Below, one piece after another: positions 23,000 to 35,208 of a DNA stretch of 64,000 nt. The position numbers were made by a program, and so were the translations under genes. The stretch is taken from contig CM012955.1 of NCBI GenBank assembly GCA_000181795.3, forward strand, positions 11,013,073 to 11,077,072. The letters run 5' to 3'. The stretch comes from Trichinella spiralis. Taxonomy: Eukaryota > Nematoda > Enoplea > Trichinellida > Trichinellidae. Numbering within the stretch: position 1 is the stretch's first letter; every line of letters starts with the position of its first letter. The notes beneath the pieces are model-generated. The model saw only the letters and a list, made by a program, of their open reading frames with translations, made no database searches and was not told the origin of the DNA.

Positions 23000-25168
23000 T
23001 TAATTTTGCGCAGGCGGCGGTGGAATAAGAGAAGAAAAAAATGAAGAAACAAATACACGGCAAGTGGCCCAAAAGACGTTCCAAGCACTGCGAGTTGTAG
23101 TCTGTTGTTGCTGCTCCTCATGTTGTTGTTGTTGACCATCATATTGCTGTTCTTGTGGCTGTTGCTCTTGTGGTTCCTGTTCTTGTGGTTGTTGCTTCTG
23201 TTGCGGTTCCCCAGTGACTGCAGAAGATGCACTCGACTGTGTATTATCGTCGGAAGCTGCAGGTCCATTTTCACCGTTGACTTGTTGTTCATTATTTTCC
23301 GTACGTAGCGGACGTTCCACTGCTTCATCAGCCTCGCCATTAAACCAACGGGCTTGCATCAGCAAAATAATTGACCAACCAAGCGCGACAATTCCAAATC
23401 GAGCAAATGAAGAATACAAATACAAAACTGCCAACAATATCGCCAGACGACAATATCGATATATATTGTCTATCATATCTCGGGGTTGAGCGTCGTCGCC
23501 GTGTGCATCATGCTAAACGTAAACAGTTAAATAACAGCATGATAACCAAATGTAATTCAAAAATTCCCGGCTTTCTATCTGCAAATAAAACCATACCATC
23601 AACAAATATAATACCGTACGTTTTCTACAACTGCTGCAGCTGGAGCTTCATTCTCATACTGCTGCTGCTGCGGTTGTTGTTGTTGTTGCTGCTGCTGTTG
23701 CTGTTGTTGTTGTGGCCATCCAGAACCAGGTAATTGAACACTATGATTTGTAATTCGTACCAGATGTTGCCAAGCCATGTATGCATTCATCAAGTTCATA
23801 TAATGCACTTGCATTAACCACTGCTGCTGATTCATCGCAAGCTGTATCTGTTGTTGTACTGAAGCTGTATCTAAATGCATATTCGATGTATCAGCTTCAC
23901 CTGTCATTTCTAAATCAGTTAAATTTGCTGGTGTGTCTGTAAACGATTTTTGTTTCCGCAATGATTCTTTTTTTGCGTTTGCATTTGAAAGCGATTCAAT
24001 CACATCCCGACGGCTTAAATGAATCACATGATTTCCAGACAATTCTGGTACCAAATAATCATAAAGTCTATTAGAATCTTGCATCAAAAAACCAGCATAG
24101 ATCAAACGCAAATGGCAGATATCCTAAAATAATCATCAACTGTAATTACTAAACAATACTGTCAACAGCTCAATCATGTTTGTCATTAACGATTTTGTAA
24201 TACTCACTGCTAAACACAAAAAATAAGGAACTAGTTCAATTAAATATACAAAACGCAAATCAAAAATGTAATCTCTAATATTCAATATAACATCCTCAGC
24301 ATCACATACATTTAAAGACAAAAGTAAAAGTACAATGTACACTTAGTTATTTCTGTTTTCTGGCAATTCCTCGATGCAAACGGCTTGATCCACAATATAA
24401 ATTTAACATTTTAGGTGGAGTGAAGCTCTCAAAACTGAATCTTAAAATAAAAGCAACTTCTGCGGAAAATTATGACAAAAGCAAATTATTCGACCAATTA
24501 TAAGTTTCCAATTAATCTATAATTATAAGAACTATTTCACTAAAATACATTTTATTCTAGGAAAAAATACTATACTCATGCTCTCAAGTTGTCGTTTCAG
24601 AAATGATTATTAACATTCCTCACGTCTGTTAAAAAATATTATGAAAATTGAAGCTTATAAAATGTAGACATTTATTGCAGAGAGCTTGACAAAGTAACTA
24701 AAAATCTGTTTCGCTAGCAAATAAAATTACAGATGTGAGGGACGGAACAGCTTGCAATAACTAAAAAAATATTCATTTTTATTCACTTTTCTCATAATTA
24801 TCATAAAATAAATTATGTTCCTTTATTTTAAATCATAACTAAAAGAATAAATTATGTTTTTAAAATTATAAATAATGTTGAGCATATAAATTACACATGC
24901 ATTCATTCTATATGAATTTTTCATTAACTTCTTCATATTGAAAACTATTTATTTCAAAACATAAAATTAATAAAACACTAAATAATTTGTTTTACAGCAT
25001 AATATGAAGAATTCTAACAATAAATAAACTTACCGGATTTCCAGGCAAATTTTCTTGAATGCGCTTCTTTAGATCAACCACTTTATCCAAGCTGGTAACA
25101 GTAACCACCAACTCTTCCTCTTCTTCAGGATAAATGGAACGAATTACGACTTGCTCACTGTCACCCAT
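23000..25168 (-). CDS. HERPUD: HERPUD (Herp) ER-stress ubiquitin-like membrane protein
   Basis: Three exons read right to left: 25168-25034, 24123-23620 and 23512-23000, giving 383 residues (human HERPUD1 has 391, HERPUD2 406). Herp is an ER membrane protein that scaffolds the Hrd1 ER-associated degradation complex. An N-terminal ubiquitin-like domain (about 6-85) includes VVTVTSLDKVVDLKKRIQ and HLRLIYAGFLMQDSNRLYDY. The central block LMQVHYMNLMNAYMAW is family-typical. A two-segment membrane hairpin lies at about 233-268 (LAILLAVLYLYSSF, then VALGWSIILLMQ), followed by a cytosolic C-terminus. Two glutamine-rich tracts stand out: thirteen Q, P and four Q before the hairpin, and a Gln/Glu/Pro repeat after it. 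An earlier in-frame ATG at 25234 would add 22 hydrophobic residues; I prefer MGDSEQ because family members begin with the ubiquitin-like fold. Confidence 0.92.
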
Positions 25169-26439
25169 CAGTTTTACAAAGAGAGAAATCAAAAAGAAAG
25201 AACTTTCGGCTGTCACTAACAAATCAGTCTGCACAAAGCATGACGTATGATAACTGTATATTATTGAAAAGTAAGTATAAATGTAATATTATTGTTGAGA
25301 AAAGCGCCAATTTTTTGTGATCACATAGAATCTTTTATGTATATTTATTAATAAGTACTATTTATCAAAGAATTGTATAAAAATCTCTATTAAATAGTTA
25401 AAAAACAGTTATGTTAAATTATTTTCTAATGGCTTATATTTCTACTAATGTGCTTGTCAAGAAGCATTCCTTTACAATTGTTGAGCAGATGGTGCATGAA
25501 AAAGTAATTTTTATGCAAAAATTTATTTCAAACACGCCGTAAGTTTTAAACTAGTCTTTGAAAATATTTCTAGAATATTCAGATATTTGATAATTGATTT
25601 ATGTAAATATTGCAATATTTCAAGTAAAAAGTAAATTTTAAAGTCATATCATGCATGTACATATTTAATATAAGCAAAATATTAATATTTTTGAAGTAAT
25701 AAAAATTATTATAATAAACAACTACTAACAGTCTTTAATTAAAGTAATTTTACGCTTGGTTTAGTAGGAAAGTTTATCTTAATTGAAAAGCTGCCTAAAT
25801 AAATATCAGTTTTACATTTTATCACAGTCTTCAAAGCAAATTGATTTTCTGATGAAATGAAATTGTTAAAATTTTCGTCACAGTGCTGATTTTATCTTAA
25901 TAAAAGAATTTAACATTTGAATAAGTTTCTGGAAAACGCGAACTGTTTACTGTATTGTAGTTAAATGACTACGAAATGTAAAACTCATTTGCATAATAAT
26001 AGAATAAATGATCTTGTAAATAATAACATCAAAGAACAGTCAATGTAAATAAACAAATTTAAGAAAGCCAATTTTTTATTGACATCCTTTATTTTTCTAT
26101 GATGAGTTCAGGACTGCTCTTTTAAATTAACAACAAATATCAGCACTAAAGAAAAATTACATTATGTAAACATTAGCAATATTTGCATATGGTGTTTGGC
26201 AAAATATTTTCTAGATAACATTTTCGCTGCAAAGACAAAGTGAAAAGGTGACGTCATTTCATACAAATGACATGAATTTTCCTTTGCTTATCTAAAAGCG
26301 CAGTTCTCTGTCTTATCTCTAAAAGTATATGTACATTAATGATAGAATGCTTCATAAGTAATTCTTTAAAATTCAGCATTCCTTCCTTTTTGTTAAACAG
26401 TATATTTTGCATTCTTTCAGAAAAGCTGAATTAAATACA
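25169..26439. other. Divergent intergenic region between HERPUD and carboxypeptidase
   Basis: AT-rich and without a coding pattern. Both flanking genes are transcribed away from it, so it should contain two promoters. The right end has the two GATA-type sites annotated separately. Confidence 0.5.
26287..26318. promoter_or_regulatory. Paired GATA-factor sites upstream of the carboxypeptidase
   Basis: CTTATCT occurs at 26287-26293 and again at 26312-26318 (reverse complement AGATAAG), about 120-150 bases before the carboxypeptidase ATG. In nematodes, GATA factors of the ELT-2 type bind (A/T)GATA(A/G) and drive intestinal digestive genes. The match fits a gut protease, but AT-rich DNA contains such hexamers by chance. 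Confidence 0.35.
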
Positions 26440-28904
26440 ATGATGCTGCTTGTCCGAACAATCTTTGCAATAGGTCTTCTCAGAATAGGGAGCGGCTATT
26501 CTAACAAAGCGCTCGAAACATATCAAGGGTAAGCAATGAAAAAATTTTGTGAATAACTTATTTATGCCGTAATTAAAATGCAATATATTATTATCATTTT
26601 ACATTGTTATCATTATTTTGAAGCCATATTTTGTTAGAAGCTGTGCCAAGCACAGAGCAACAACTTATCACATTGCAACAATTGATTCATTACAATAATA
26701 GTGAGGTGCAGTTGAAGCATTTAATTAATTTTTCTATATAATAATAGTCATACTGTATAGATCGATGTTTGGACATTATCACCGTCGATTTGGAAAAAAT
26801 CTTTAATATTGGTTGCTCCACAACACCATTATGATATATACAAACGTATGCTTGATGATGGAATTAAAGTCAAAATTGCTATTGATCATTTAAAAAGGTA
26901 ATGCTCAGCTATGTGCTTTGCTTTTCAGCGTAAAGTTATTATTTAGAAATTATATTAAAAAATATTTTCTTAAATAGGAAATAAAATGCTGAAAAAAAAC
27001 AATTCACATTTTAACTAATATGTATTTTAGCATGTTTGCAACGCATGCGAATATAATCGAAAGGCGTATTCATAAATGTAATTTTAGTTCAAACGATTTT
27101 GATATTAGTGAATATCATACGTATGATGAAGTGAGTGACGGTTTCTGCTTTTGCTTAAGTTTAATTTGCATTTCATTTAAAGATAGCAGAATATATGAAA
27201 ATGATAAGTTCTCAGCACCCAAATTGGACAGAACTAATTTCTGTTGGATACTCTTTTGAAGGACGTGAGTTGCTGGCTATAAAGGTATCCCATTTTATGT
27301 ACAATTTTTTTACTTACAAATTTGTTTATCAGATCGGTACGGCATCGTCATCATTTTGGATTGATGCAGGAATTCATTCGAGAGAATGGATTTCTGTTTC
27401 ATCTGCAGTGTTTATAATTGGCCAGGTTGGTAATAATTTTTGATAAATTATTAAGAAAAGTGAGAAATAATTTTTTACTGCTGTGCAGCTTCATAAACAA
27501 TACAATTTGGATACAAATTTAAGAAGACTTTTGAGTGAAACCGTAAGTTGGATTATTTTACCAGTTTTTAATCCAGATGGATATCAATTTACCTGGAAGA
27601 AGGTAATATCAATGTTTCATGCTAGCTATAAATTAAATTAATTTGCTCAAGGATCGACTGTGGCGGAAATCAAGAAGTAAATATAAAATGCCATTGTTTA
27701 AATCTTGCATAGGAGTAGATCTCAATAGGTAAAATAAAGTTTAATATTTAAAAGAGAAATTAGAAATTGAAAATATGACTTATGAAAATTATTTTAGGAA
27801 TTTTGATATGGATTTTGGAGGTTAGTTACGAAAGAATTTGCTAGCATTTCATTAAATATGTGATTTCAGGATCTGGATCCTCTAGCAATCCTTGCAGTAA
27901 CGTTTATCATGGAAAGTATTCATTTTCAGAGCCAGAAACAAGAGCAGTGATGCGTTATTTGTCTAAAATGCAAGATAAAATTAAAGCATGCATTTCTTTA
28001 CATTCCTTCGGTCAGCTTTGGCTTATGCCTTATGGAAATAAGCAAGGGCATTATCCGACAAATTATAGAGAAATGGTAATTTAAAATTCACTTATCATAT
28101 ACATAAATTAATTTATTTACTTATTTATTTATTTATTTATACACACGAGGATTTTATGATATTCATTCCACTTTTCAGGTGAAATTAGCTAACGGAGCTG
28201 TTAAAGAGTTGAGAACGGTACATCGTTCAATATATAAAGTTCTAAAAGCTTCAGATTTATGTAAGCATCGCAAACAGTAAATTTTTTATATTTTTTTAAG
28301 TATGTGCTTTCTGAATTTGAAAAATTGAATTTTTTTACTTTAAGAAAATGTGCAAGCCACAGATGTTCAAGTTTTTTAATTGTTATAAAAACGCCAGTAT
28401 GACGTAGTTCAATCTTATTATTCATATAAAATCTTTTTTCATGATTAATCATTTTAAACTTAAATTATTGAAGTAATGCTATATTGCAACTTGCAGTTAA
28501 TTTTTATGGTATTCTAAAATTATTATTAAAATAAATTTATCAAATTAAAAGATATCTTATTAATTTTTATTCATAAATATAGACATATCAACTGGTGTTG
28601 CGGCTGACTGGATTCTTAATGCCACTAGTACGTATCCATTTCAATTTTGAAAACTGCCTTTATAATTTATGAATCTTTCAATTTAGGCATTAAATATGCT
28701 TTTACCGTTGAACTACGTCCAGAAACCCCAGAAAAAGGAGGCTTCATTTTGCCTGAAAAAGATATAGTTCCCACAGGCGAAGAGGTTATTTTCAAAAAAA
28801 GTTTTGTGTAAATTATTACAAAAAGTATTACAACAATATTATAGATTTTTATTGGTTTGAAATTTATTGCTGAAACTCTAATCAAACTTGAAGACGCTGA
28901 TTAA
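26440..28904 (+). CDS. Secreted zinc carboxypeptidase, M14A (carboxypeptidase A/B type)
   Basis: Fourteen exons: 26440-26528, 26624-26705, 26761-26897, 27031-27130, 27183-27284, 27333-27425, 27489-27602, 27652-27728, 27798-27820, 27870-28075, 28179-28260, 28583-28627, 28687-28784 and 28845-28904, giving 435 residues. It removes C-terminal residues from peptides. A signal peptide (first ~20) precedes an activation prodomain (about 25-125). The catalytic domain has every key residue: the zinc ligands of DAGIHSREW (His, Glu) and SLHSFGQLWLMPYG (His), the Arg of DRLWRKSRS, Asn-Arg of GVDLNRNFD, a Tyr before ISTG, and the catalytic Glu of FTVELRPE. Both cysteines of the bovine CPA disulfide are kept (SCIGVDL and NPCSN). 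The residue aligned with specificity position 255 is Ala, arguing for A-type rather than B-type specificity. Likely a digestive enzyme. Confidence 0.95.
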
Positions 28905-30413
28905 TTTGCTTCGAGTTGCTTGAAACTAACGCACCAACATTTTGACGTTGGTCAATATAGATTCAATCAAAAGATTTGTTTTAGAAGTTTTATGTTCAAT
29001 GCAAAATGCAGAACGTACGTATTTTATAATTATAATAACAATAAATAGTGTTGTTTTTTCATTCAAACGTATTTACTTCTAGAAATATTTTTATCATCCA
29101 TTGATATTTAGATTTGACGAAAGTGAAAACTTATCATTTATAACCGTTGACAAACTCTAATTTTTCACATAGTAGAGATAAATTTTAATGATTTAATTTT
29201 ATAACAAAATATTTAAAGTTGTCAATTTGTCATTCAACTGAAAAGTCTAACATTCGCCATGTTGTCATTTATATAGAAAATATTTCTATTTAAAACAGTA
29301 TAACGTGATATTGTTTAAATTTCATCATAATGAAAATTTTTATCAATCTGCCACATTCTACATTGTTATGATTTGAAGCATTAATGCAGTTATTTTTATT
29401 CTTTCTATATATACGATTGTGTCAACAGAAGAAACGCAAAATATGCTTTACGAATAAAGTATAATTAAAGTATTTCAAATACATATCACAATTTAAAACT
29501 GCATGCAAAATTTGTGTTAGTTAATTCTATAAATAGTTTTATAATTGAAATTTTCGGTTTTATTTAATGCAATGCAATATCATATCCTTATTAATTAAAT
29601 ACTTTATTCATATAATAGAATTTTTTAATATATAAATATGCATCACTTGATTATGCAAATTAATTCATACTATTAGTGTTACTGTTTTTGTTATTAGTTG
29701 CATGCTTAAAGATAAAGTGATAAAGGCAAACCTTTAGAATGTGCTAGTTTTATGTTCGACATAAGCTCATCACATTATAAATATATAATAATGAATATAA
29801 TCATTGCAAATGTATATCTCTAGAATAGCTTTTTATGTATTACCTTATTGCGCCCTCACTATTATTAATTAACTATTAGCAAAATTTTAATTCCTGTGGA
29901 CCTTTAAGAAGGACAGAATTCTTTTGTGAAAAAAGCATGATATAGAAAATATGTAAAACATTATAGCAGTCAACTTTGAGAATAAAACCTACTACACTGA
30001 TAGAGAGGGTCGCGGCCCCGGCCGGTAGCGTGGGAACAAAGCACTCAAATAGTAAAGATAATTGCAGCTGGCCTTAGGTCAGCAACGCACGGTCAGACTG
30101 TACTGACAATTTGGTCATATTCCACATTCAGCTAGCCAATAGCAAGCAAGCGTGGGCGGATAGACTGGTGATAGATAGCAGCGGCAGTTGCCATTTCATT
30201 GCTTGAGTTCCAGCCGAGCCTTTGAAAGCCGAAAACCAAGTATATTCTGTGACGCAGACGTCTTTTAGTGATTAGCGGTCGAAAAGCAGTTTGGCAAAAG
30301 TCACAAATCACAGCCAGCCAAGCTTTCAGCAAGCTCTCTAGCACATCTCATTGCTTTCTATTTCGTGTGGTCTTGGAAATTTTTGGCTGCTTTATTAACA
30401 AAACTGAAAAGCT
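28905..30413. other. Spacer, with a GC-richer promoter-like patch at its end
   Basis: The first kilobase is AT-rich with no gene. From about 30,000 to 30,360 the G+C content rises clearly and leads into the secreted-protein gene that starts at 30,414. Confidence 0.55.
30003..30200 (+). promoter_or_regulatory. GC-rich promoter-like patch with CCAAT and GCGTGGGCG motifs
   Basis: In a sequence of about 30% G+C this patch includes GTCGCGGCCCCGGCCGG (30008-30024), a CCAAT box (30136-30140, within GCTAGCCAATAGC) and GCGTGGGCG (30150-30158), the EGR-type consensus also seen at 1951-2448. It lies 200-400 bases upstream of the secreted-protein start codon, on the same strand. Promoter activity is inferred from composition, motifs and position only. 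Confidence 0.4.
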
Positions 30414-31826
30414 ATGAAAAGCATATTCTTGATTCTCATTCTGCAGGTATTGTTTATCCCAGGCATTTATCAGTTCTAATTAATTATAAATGCATTTATG
30501 ACGTAAGCTTTATTCTTCATTTATACTATTTCTCTTCAATGGGAAATTAACACAGAATTTGCTAAATGGATTTTTTGTGTTTTTAATATTTAAATTTTAT
30601 TTTCTACAGTAAATATTTAGGAAAAATATTGCATTTATAACATCTGAAAAAATTTATAAATGATGATTCTTAAAACAAAAGCGTACTAGATTAGTAATGC
30701 TTAGTAGCTTACATTTTTTAAGTTTACACATGCTTTGTGGCAATGCTTGCATCATTCATACTTGCAAATTTACTTAGCCAACATTGAAGACGAATATATA
30801 TTTTTCTACACGATACTACTCCTCCAATTTGTGAAATTTTTAAAAAGGTGTTCAAGGTATTTTAAATTTTAGCTTTTAATTATGACGTTATGACTATTAA
30901 CGGTTGCTTTTTTGATATTTAAGCGTAAGTAATTTACAGCAGACATGCTTTACAGACTAAATATCACAAGTGAAAAATATTTGCCATTTATTTGTTGGCG
31001 ACGTTATCTTTTAAAGTATTACAAAGAATACGGACTCATATTGCAATTTAATTTCATTGAATAAGAATGATCTTAAAATCTTGCAGTTATAATCAAAGTA
31101 TGGACATATGATGGAAATACATATTTTTAAAAATGACATTCTAAAACTAAAGCAGAATTGCTTGCTGCACCTTTGGCAGTTTACTCAAAGTTTTTAGCTA
31201 TTGAATATTAAACAAATATTTCCTGTGCACACTTATTTAGAACTTTTATGATTTTTGTTACTTTAACACTAAAATATTTTTAGATTTCACTGCCTTGTTT
31301 AGCGCTAAAAACATGCAGTCGAACTGAAGCATGCCGCATTGTTGAATACCACAAGCTAATAATAGAAAATGGTAATATGGAAGCTGTGGATGAAAATAAT
31401 TCCGGCGCGGGAGGTAGTTTGCAAAAAGAGACAAATTCATCTATACAAGAACTTCGTGATGAGGCCTCGTTCACAATTGCATCTGAACAACTGTGCGCAT
31501 GTCCATCTACAGATTCACCCTGTGCTTTTGATAATGAAACTGACAACAGCGAAAATGTGATACAAATCAACTCCGGTACAATGTTGATTTTGTGCCAGTC
31601 AAAAGAACGTCTGCCATCTTGCAGGGATTTTAGACGTCCAGTAGTTCGTCTATTTAAAGATCTTGAAGTAAGTTCTGATTTGCAAGGTACCTTCAATCGC
31701 CGTTACACCAAAGCTCGAATTTGGTGTCGATGCACCCGAGGCGAGTTCAAAAAGTCTAAACTCACAGAAATTTGGATGTATGGCATGCAGCACGCAGACA
31801 CGTTCACATGCAACCGCCTCTTCTGA
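30414..31826 (+). CDS. Unrecognised secreted cysteine-containing protein
   Basis: Two exons, 30414-30446 and 31284-31826, give 191 residues. The first exon encodes only MKSIFLILILQ. Joined in phase 0 across an 837-base intron, it completes a clear signal peptide (through ISLPCLA) with a predicted cut before LKTCS. The mature part has about ten cysteines, including CRIVEYH, the CACPSTDSPC cluster, LPSCRDF and IWCRCTRGEF, and several N-X-S/T sites near NNS, NSS and NET. The C-terminal third is basic. I do not know this family; it may be an extracellular or excretory-secretory protein. The exon join rests on clean GT-AG ends, frame and the sensible signal peptide. A shorter single-exon reading from ATG 31377 is possible but would lack any leader. 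Confidence 0.7.
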
Positions 31827-32060
31827 CCATGCAAATGATGCGTTTTTGTTTCATTTAATTCGTTCAGTATCAGTAATGATCAATTATGTGCTGAGTGTCT
31901 TTTTTTTCAATTATACTCACAATATTTTATGATATCTGGACAAAATTAACCACAGCATTGCTGCACCGTGATAGCATTTCATTTATGCATTAATTTTATA
32001 ATTCTTGGTTTTTAAAATAATAAAAAACAGCCCGGAAAGTAAAAATGAAACAAATCAAAT

Positions 32061-35000
32061 TTATAAAATTGTCTCTTTTGACACAGTTTTTGCTGGTTGG
32101 ATGAATTTGCTGAGCAAGTTGATTATTGAATCGTATCCAAGCTGTTCGGCTAGTTGAAGTGGAGTTTCGCCAGCCTAAAATTATATATAATAAAGAAAAG
32201 ACCCTTTCTGCTGCAGTGAGGCGGGATGAGTAAGCTAAAAGTGAAAAAAAGAAACAACGCAATGATAAATATGTGAATTTTTCTATGCTTAGAAAATTTG
32301 CATTTAGCGTTTAATCGAGTAAAATGTTTTTTTTTATTTATTGAATGCTTTGTTTTGCTTTAATGACGTATTTTAGATGTTCTACACAGCTCGTGTGAAA
32401 AAGTTTTCAATTCAGCAACAGAAATGCGTCAACGTTTGTCATCGTAAACGTCGTGCTTGTTCAAAAGCACAACTGAACGAATAATAAATATTGAAAGTTT
32501 GTAATTTTGACCAGCGGAAGCATAAATCAAAAGCACACGTGCGCGTTGGCAAACGCCAAAGCACCATGAAATGCAATTTACGATGGTCTTTCTGAAAATT
32601 GTTTTCCACAAATTTTCACCTAGCCTTGGTGCACTTGAGTTCGCTTTCAAAAATCCAGCCACTATTCCAAAATTAATACGGTGGAGTAAACACGGCTAAA
32701 TTAAAGTGCCAGGTCCCGGCTAGGGTATGATTTTGAAAATTGGTCAATTACATCAAACAGCTGCGGAAATTTTTGGGAATTCAGTTTATGAAGCGTGTGA
32801 CATATTCATCTAAGCAACAAGGTGAAATCTGTGTGCATACGAGACATGCTGAAAAGAGGAATCGCCATTGCTAAGCAAACACGCACATGCGCGCGCACAC
32901 GCACACACACACACATACATGCACGTGCTTGCATTGCACAGAAAAACAAAAACAAAAAGCTATTTTACGCATTTTCTAACTTAATTTTGCAATAATTTTA
33001 AAATCTATAAACATTAGATAAGTTTAACATAAACAGAATGCAAAAAATTACTCAAATAACGATATTTCAACTGCTACCAAGCTGTAGAATAGTTTTGAAA
33101 GCATTATTTTATCATTAGTTTCTTACTTGATTCGGAAGCTGTACATCAGCTCCAGCTCGAATAAGCATTTTTGCGATTTCCTGATGTCCAAACAGACAAG
33201 CAGCATGTAAAGCAGTTTCACCGTTTGCCAACAATCCTAAACAAGGGTCAAATTCTAGCAGTTCTTCCACCACCGCTGTGTGACCTTTGTGCGAGGCTTT
33301 GAAAAGCGGTGTTGCTCCATCCTGGAAAGCAAAGTTAACAGTTTATTTTAAATAATTATTTTATAGTTATGTGAAGATGTTGCAAAGCTTTCTTCCAAAG
33401 ATAGCATGGCTGTCGAACATTTTTACAGAGTTTTTACCTTTCGGGCTTCATCCACATTAGCACCCCATAAAAGGAGTTCCCTTACAATTGATGCATGCCC
33501 CATTTGGCATGAAATCCAAAGTGGTGTAGCACCATCCTGTAAACAGGATAACTTCATATCACTTTAGTAAAAGACGAAAAAAATCACTTATACGTTTCTT
33601 GCTTTGCTCACATCAGCGCCGTTTTGAAGAAGAATTTTAACTACTTCAAGATGGCCATTTTGAGCGGCCACAAAAAGTGAATGCGCGCCATCCTTAAGAA
33701 AAAAAAGCGATTTCAGTTTGAACTAAATTTTATTTATTAACTGCATTCATTTAAATTCCTCACCGACATCGAATAGTTCGGATCACAACCAACTTCTAAG
33801 AATGTTTTTACAATAGTCATATAATTCCCTTGAGCAGCGATGAACAAAGCCATACCACCATTCTGATCAAAATACATATTTAAATTAAAAAACTTTTAAT
33901 AAACAATTTAAATATAAATACGTACGGTAACTACATCAAATCCAGATTCTAACAAAAAGCGAGCAATCTCTAAATGCCCCTCTTCAGCAGCAAAAAACAA
34001 TGCTGTTGTTCCACTCTGAAACATTTAAATTTTAAATCATGAAAAATTCTGTCATAAAATAGTTTACTTTGCATAAAAACATTAAATTCTGTTTAAATGT
34101 TGAATTTTTTAAATAAATTGTTCGAATAACAATTACTGAACGTGCGAAAACAAAATAAAACTGTTGCATCATGCCAATGGAGAAAAGATTAAGAAGAAGA
34201 AGACCCCCTGTGTTAGCTGACCTTGAATGCATGCTGCCGCATTTTTGTGGCTATATAAAGTACAACAAATAAAGTCTAGTTACGGGAGATTTTAACGGCA
34301 CAATTTCAGTTAATCGATATGAAGTAGCATTGAATAAAATCTATCATTGTATTACTTTATACAAAATTAACAAAAAACTATATTCTTTTATTGAATATTA
34401 CAATTTCCATAAGAAAACAAGAAGCTAAATAAACTATTTTTATTTTTGCATTTTATTGATTTAGTTGAAATTAAAATTTTTTCATTACATATTTATGAAA
34501 AATTTTTACATAATGATGATCAAGACATAAAAATTAAAAATACTGTCTCTTCATTTTGTTACTTACGTATATTGTATACTGTTCATGCATATTTAAAAAT
34601 TGAAAATAATTAATGTAAGGTTTTTATGTCAACAATTTATTTTATATATGTAATTAGCAGAAAATGGATGCATTATATTAAATAAAAAATGAACAATAAT
34701 TTCAATGTTTGTTTATGCTAATTAGATTAATCCAAAGTTTTGATATGGATCATATTGTAGAAAAATATGTTTATTTTGATTGAAAAATGGAAAAGAAGTG
34801 GATTACTTTGCGACGTATATTCACATCAGCCCCTGCTTCGACCAAAATTCGAACACAACAAAAATGACCCTGCGCTGAGGCAAGCATCAAAGCAGTCGTT
34901 CCTTCCTAATCAAAATAAAATTAAAAAAATTGCATTTAAATTTTAATTTAAAACAAAAATAATAAAGAAAATAAATGGAACAGAACAATTGCAAATGCGC

Positions 35001-35208
35001 TTTACAGAATCACAACAGTCGATTCGAACTCTGCCAGAATTTAATACGTGCTGTAAAGTATCCACATCGCCGGAAGAGGATGAATTGTGCAGCAGATTGT
35101 CGTCGTGGGTTTCTTTCTGTTTAGTAAAAGAGAATTTTTAGGAAAATTCAAAAAAAAAATTCCAAAAGAAAAATAAAGCTTTCGTCACGTGCTTACACGG
35201 ACAGACAT
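32061..35208 (-). CDS. ANKRD29: Ankyrin repeat protein, ANKRD29 orthologue
   Basis: Nine exons read right to left: 35208-35197, 35116-35006, 34905-34807, 34015-33926, 33862-33764, 33692-33594, 33536-33438, 33321-33127 and 32174-32061, giving 305 residues (human ANKRD29 has 301). Eight to nine ankyrin repeats of about 33 residues form a protein-binding solenoid. Family-specific blocks include DGATPLWISCQMGHASIV, then DGATPLFKASHKGH, ELLEFDPCLGLLANGETALH and LIRAGADV. Most internal exons are exactly one repeat (99 or 90 bases, phase 0), so exon and repeat boundaries coincide. The 12-base first exon (MSVR) is the weakest part and other starts are possible. The cellular partner is unknown. Intron 8, nearly 1 kb, holds a CA microsatellite. 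Confidence 0.9.
32880..32927. repeat. CA/CG dinucleotide microsatellite
   Basis: Alternating CA and CG/CA units (CACGCACATGCGCGCGCACAC and onward) inside the last intron of the ANKRD29 gene. The purine-pyrimidine alternation could adopt Z-DNA. Confidence 0.75.

Noticed and set aside
23105-23733. Leucine-rich plus-strand open frames opposite HERPUD
   Set aside because: They are the antisense of CAG/CAA glutamine codons in a well-supported minus-strand gene.
25169-25234. Upstream in-frame ATG for HERPUD adding a hydrophobic N-terminus
   Set aside because: The family starts directly with the ubiquitin-like fold and the added stretch would act as a false signal peptide.
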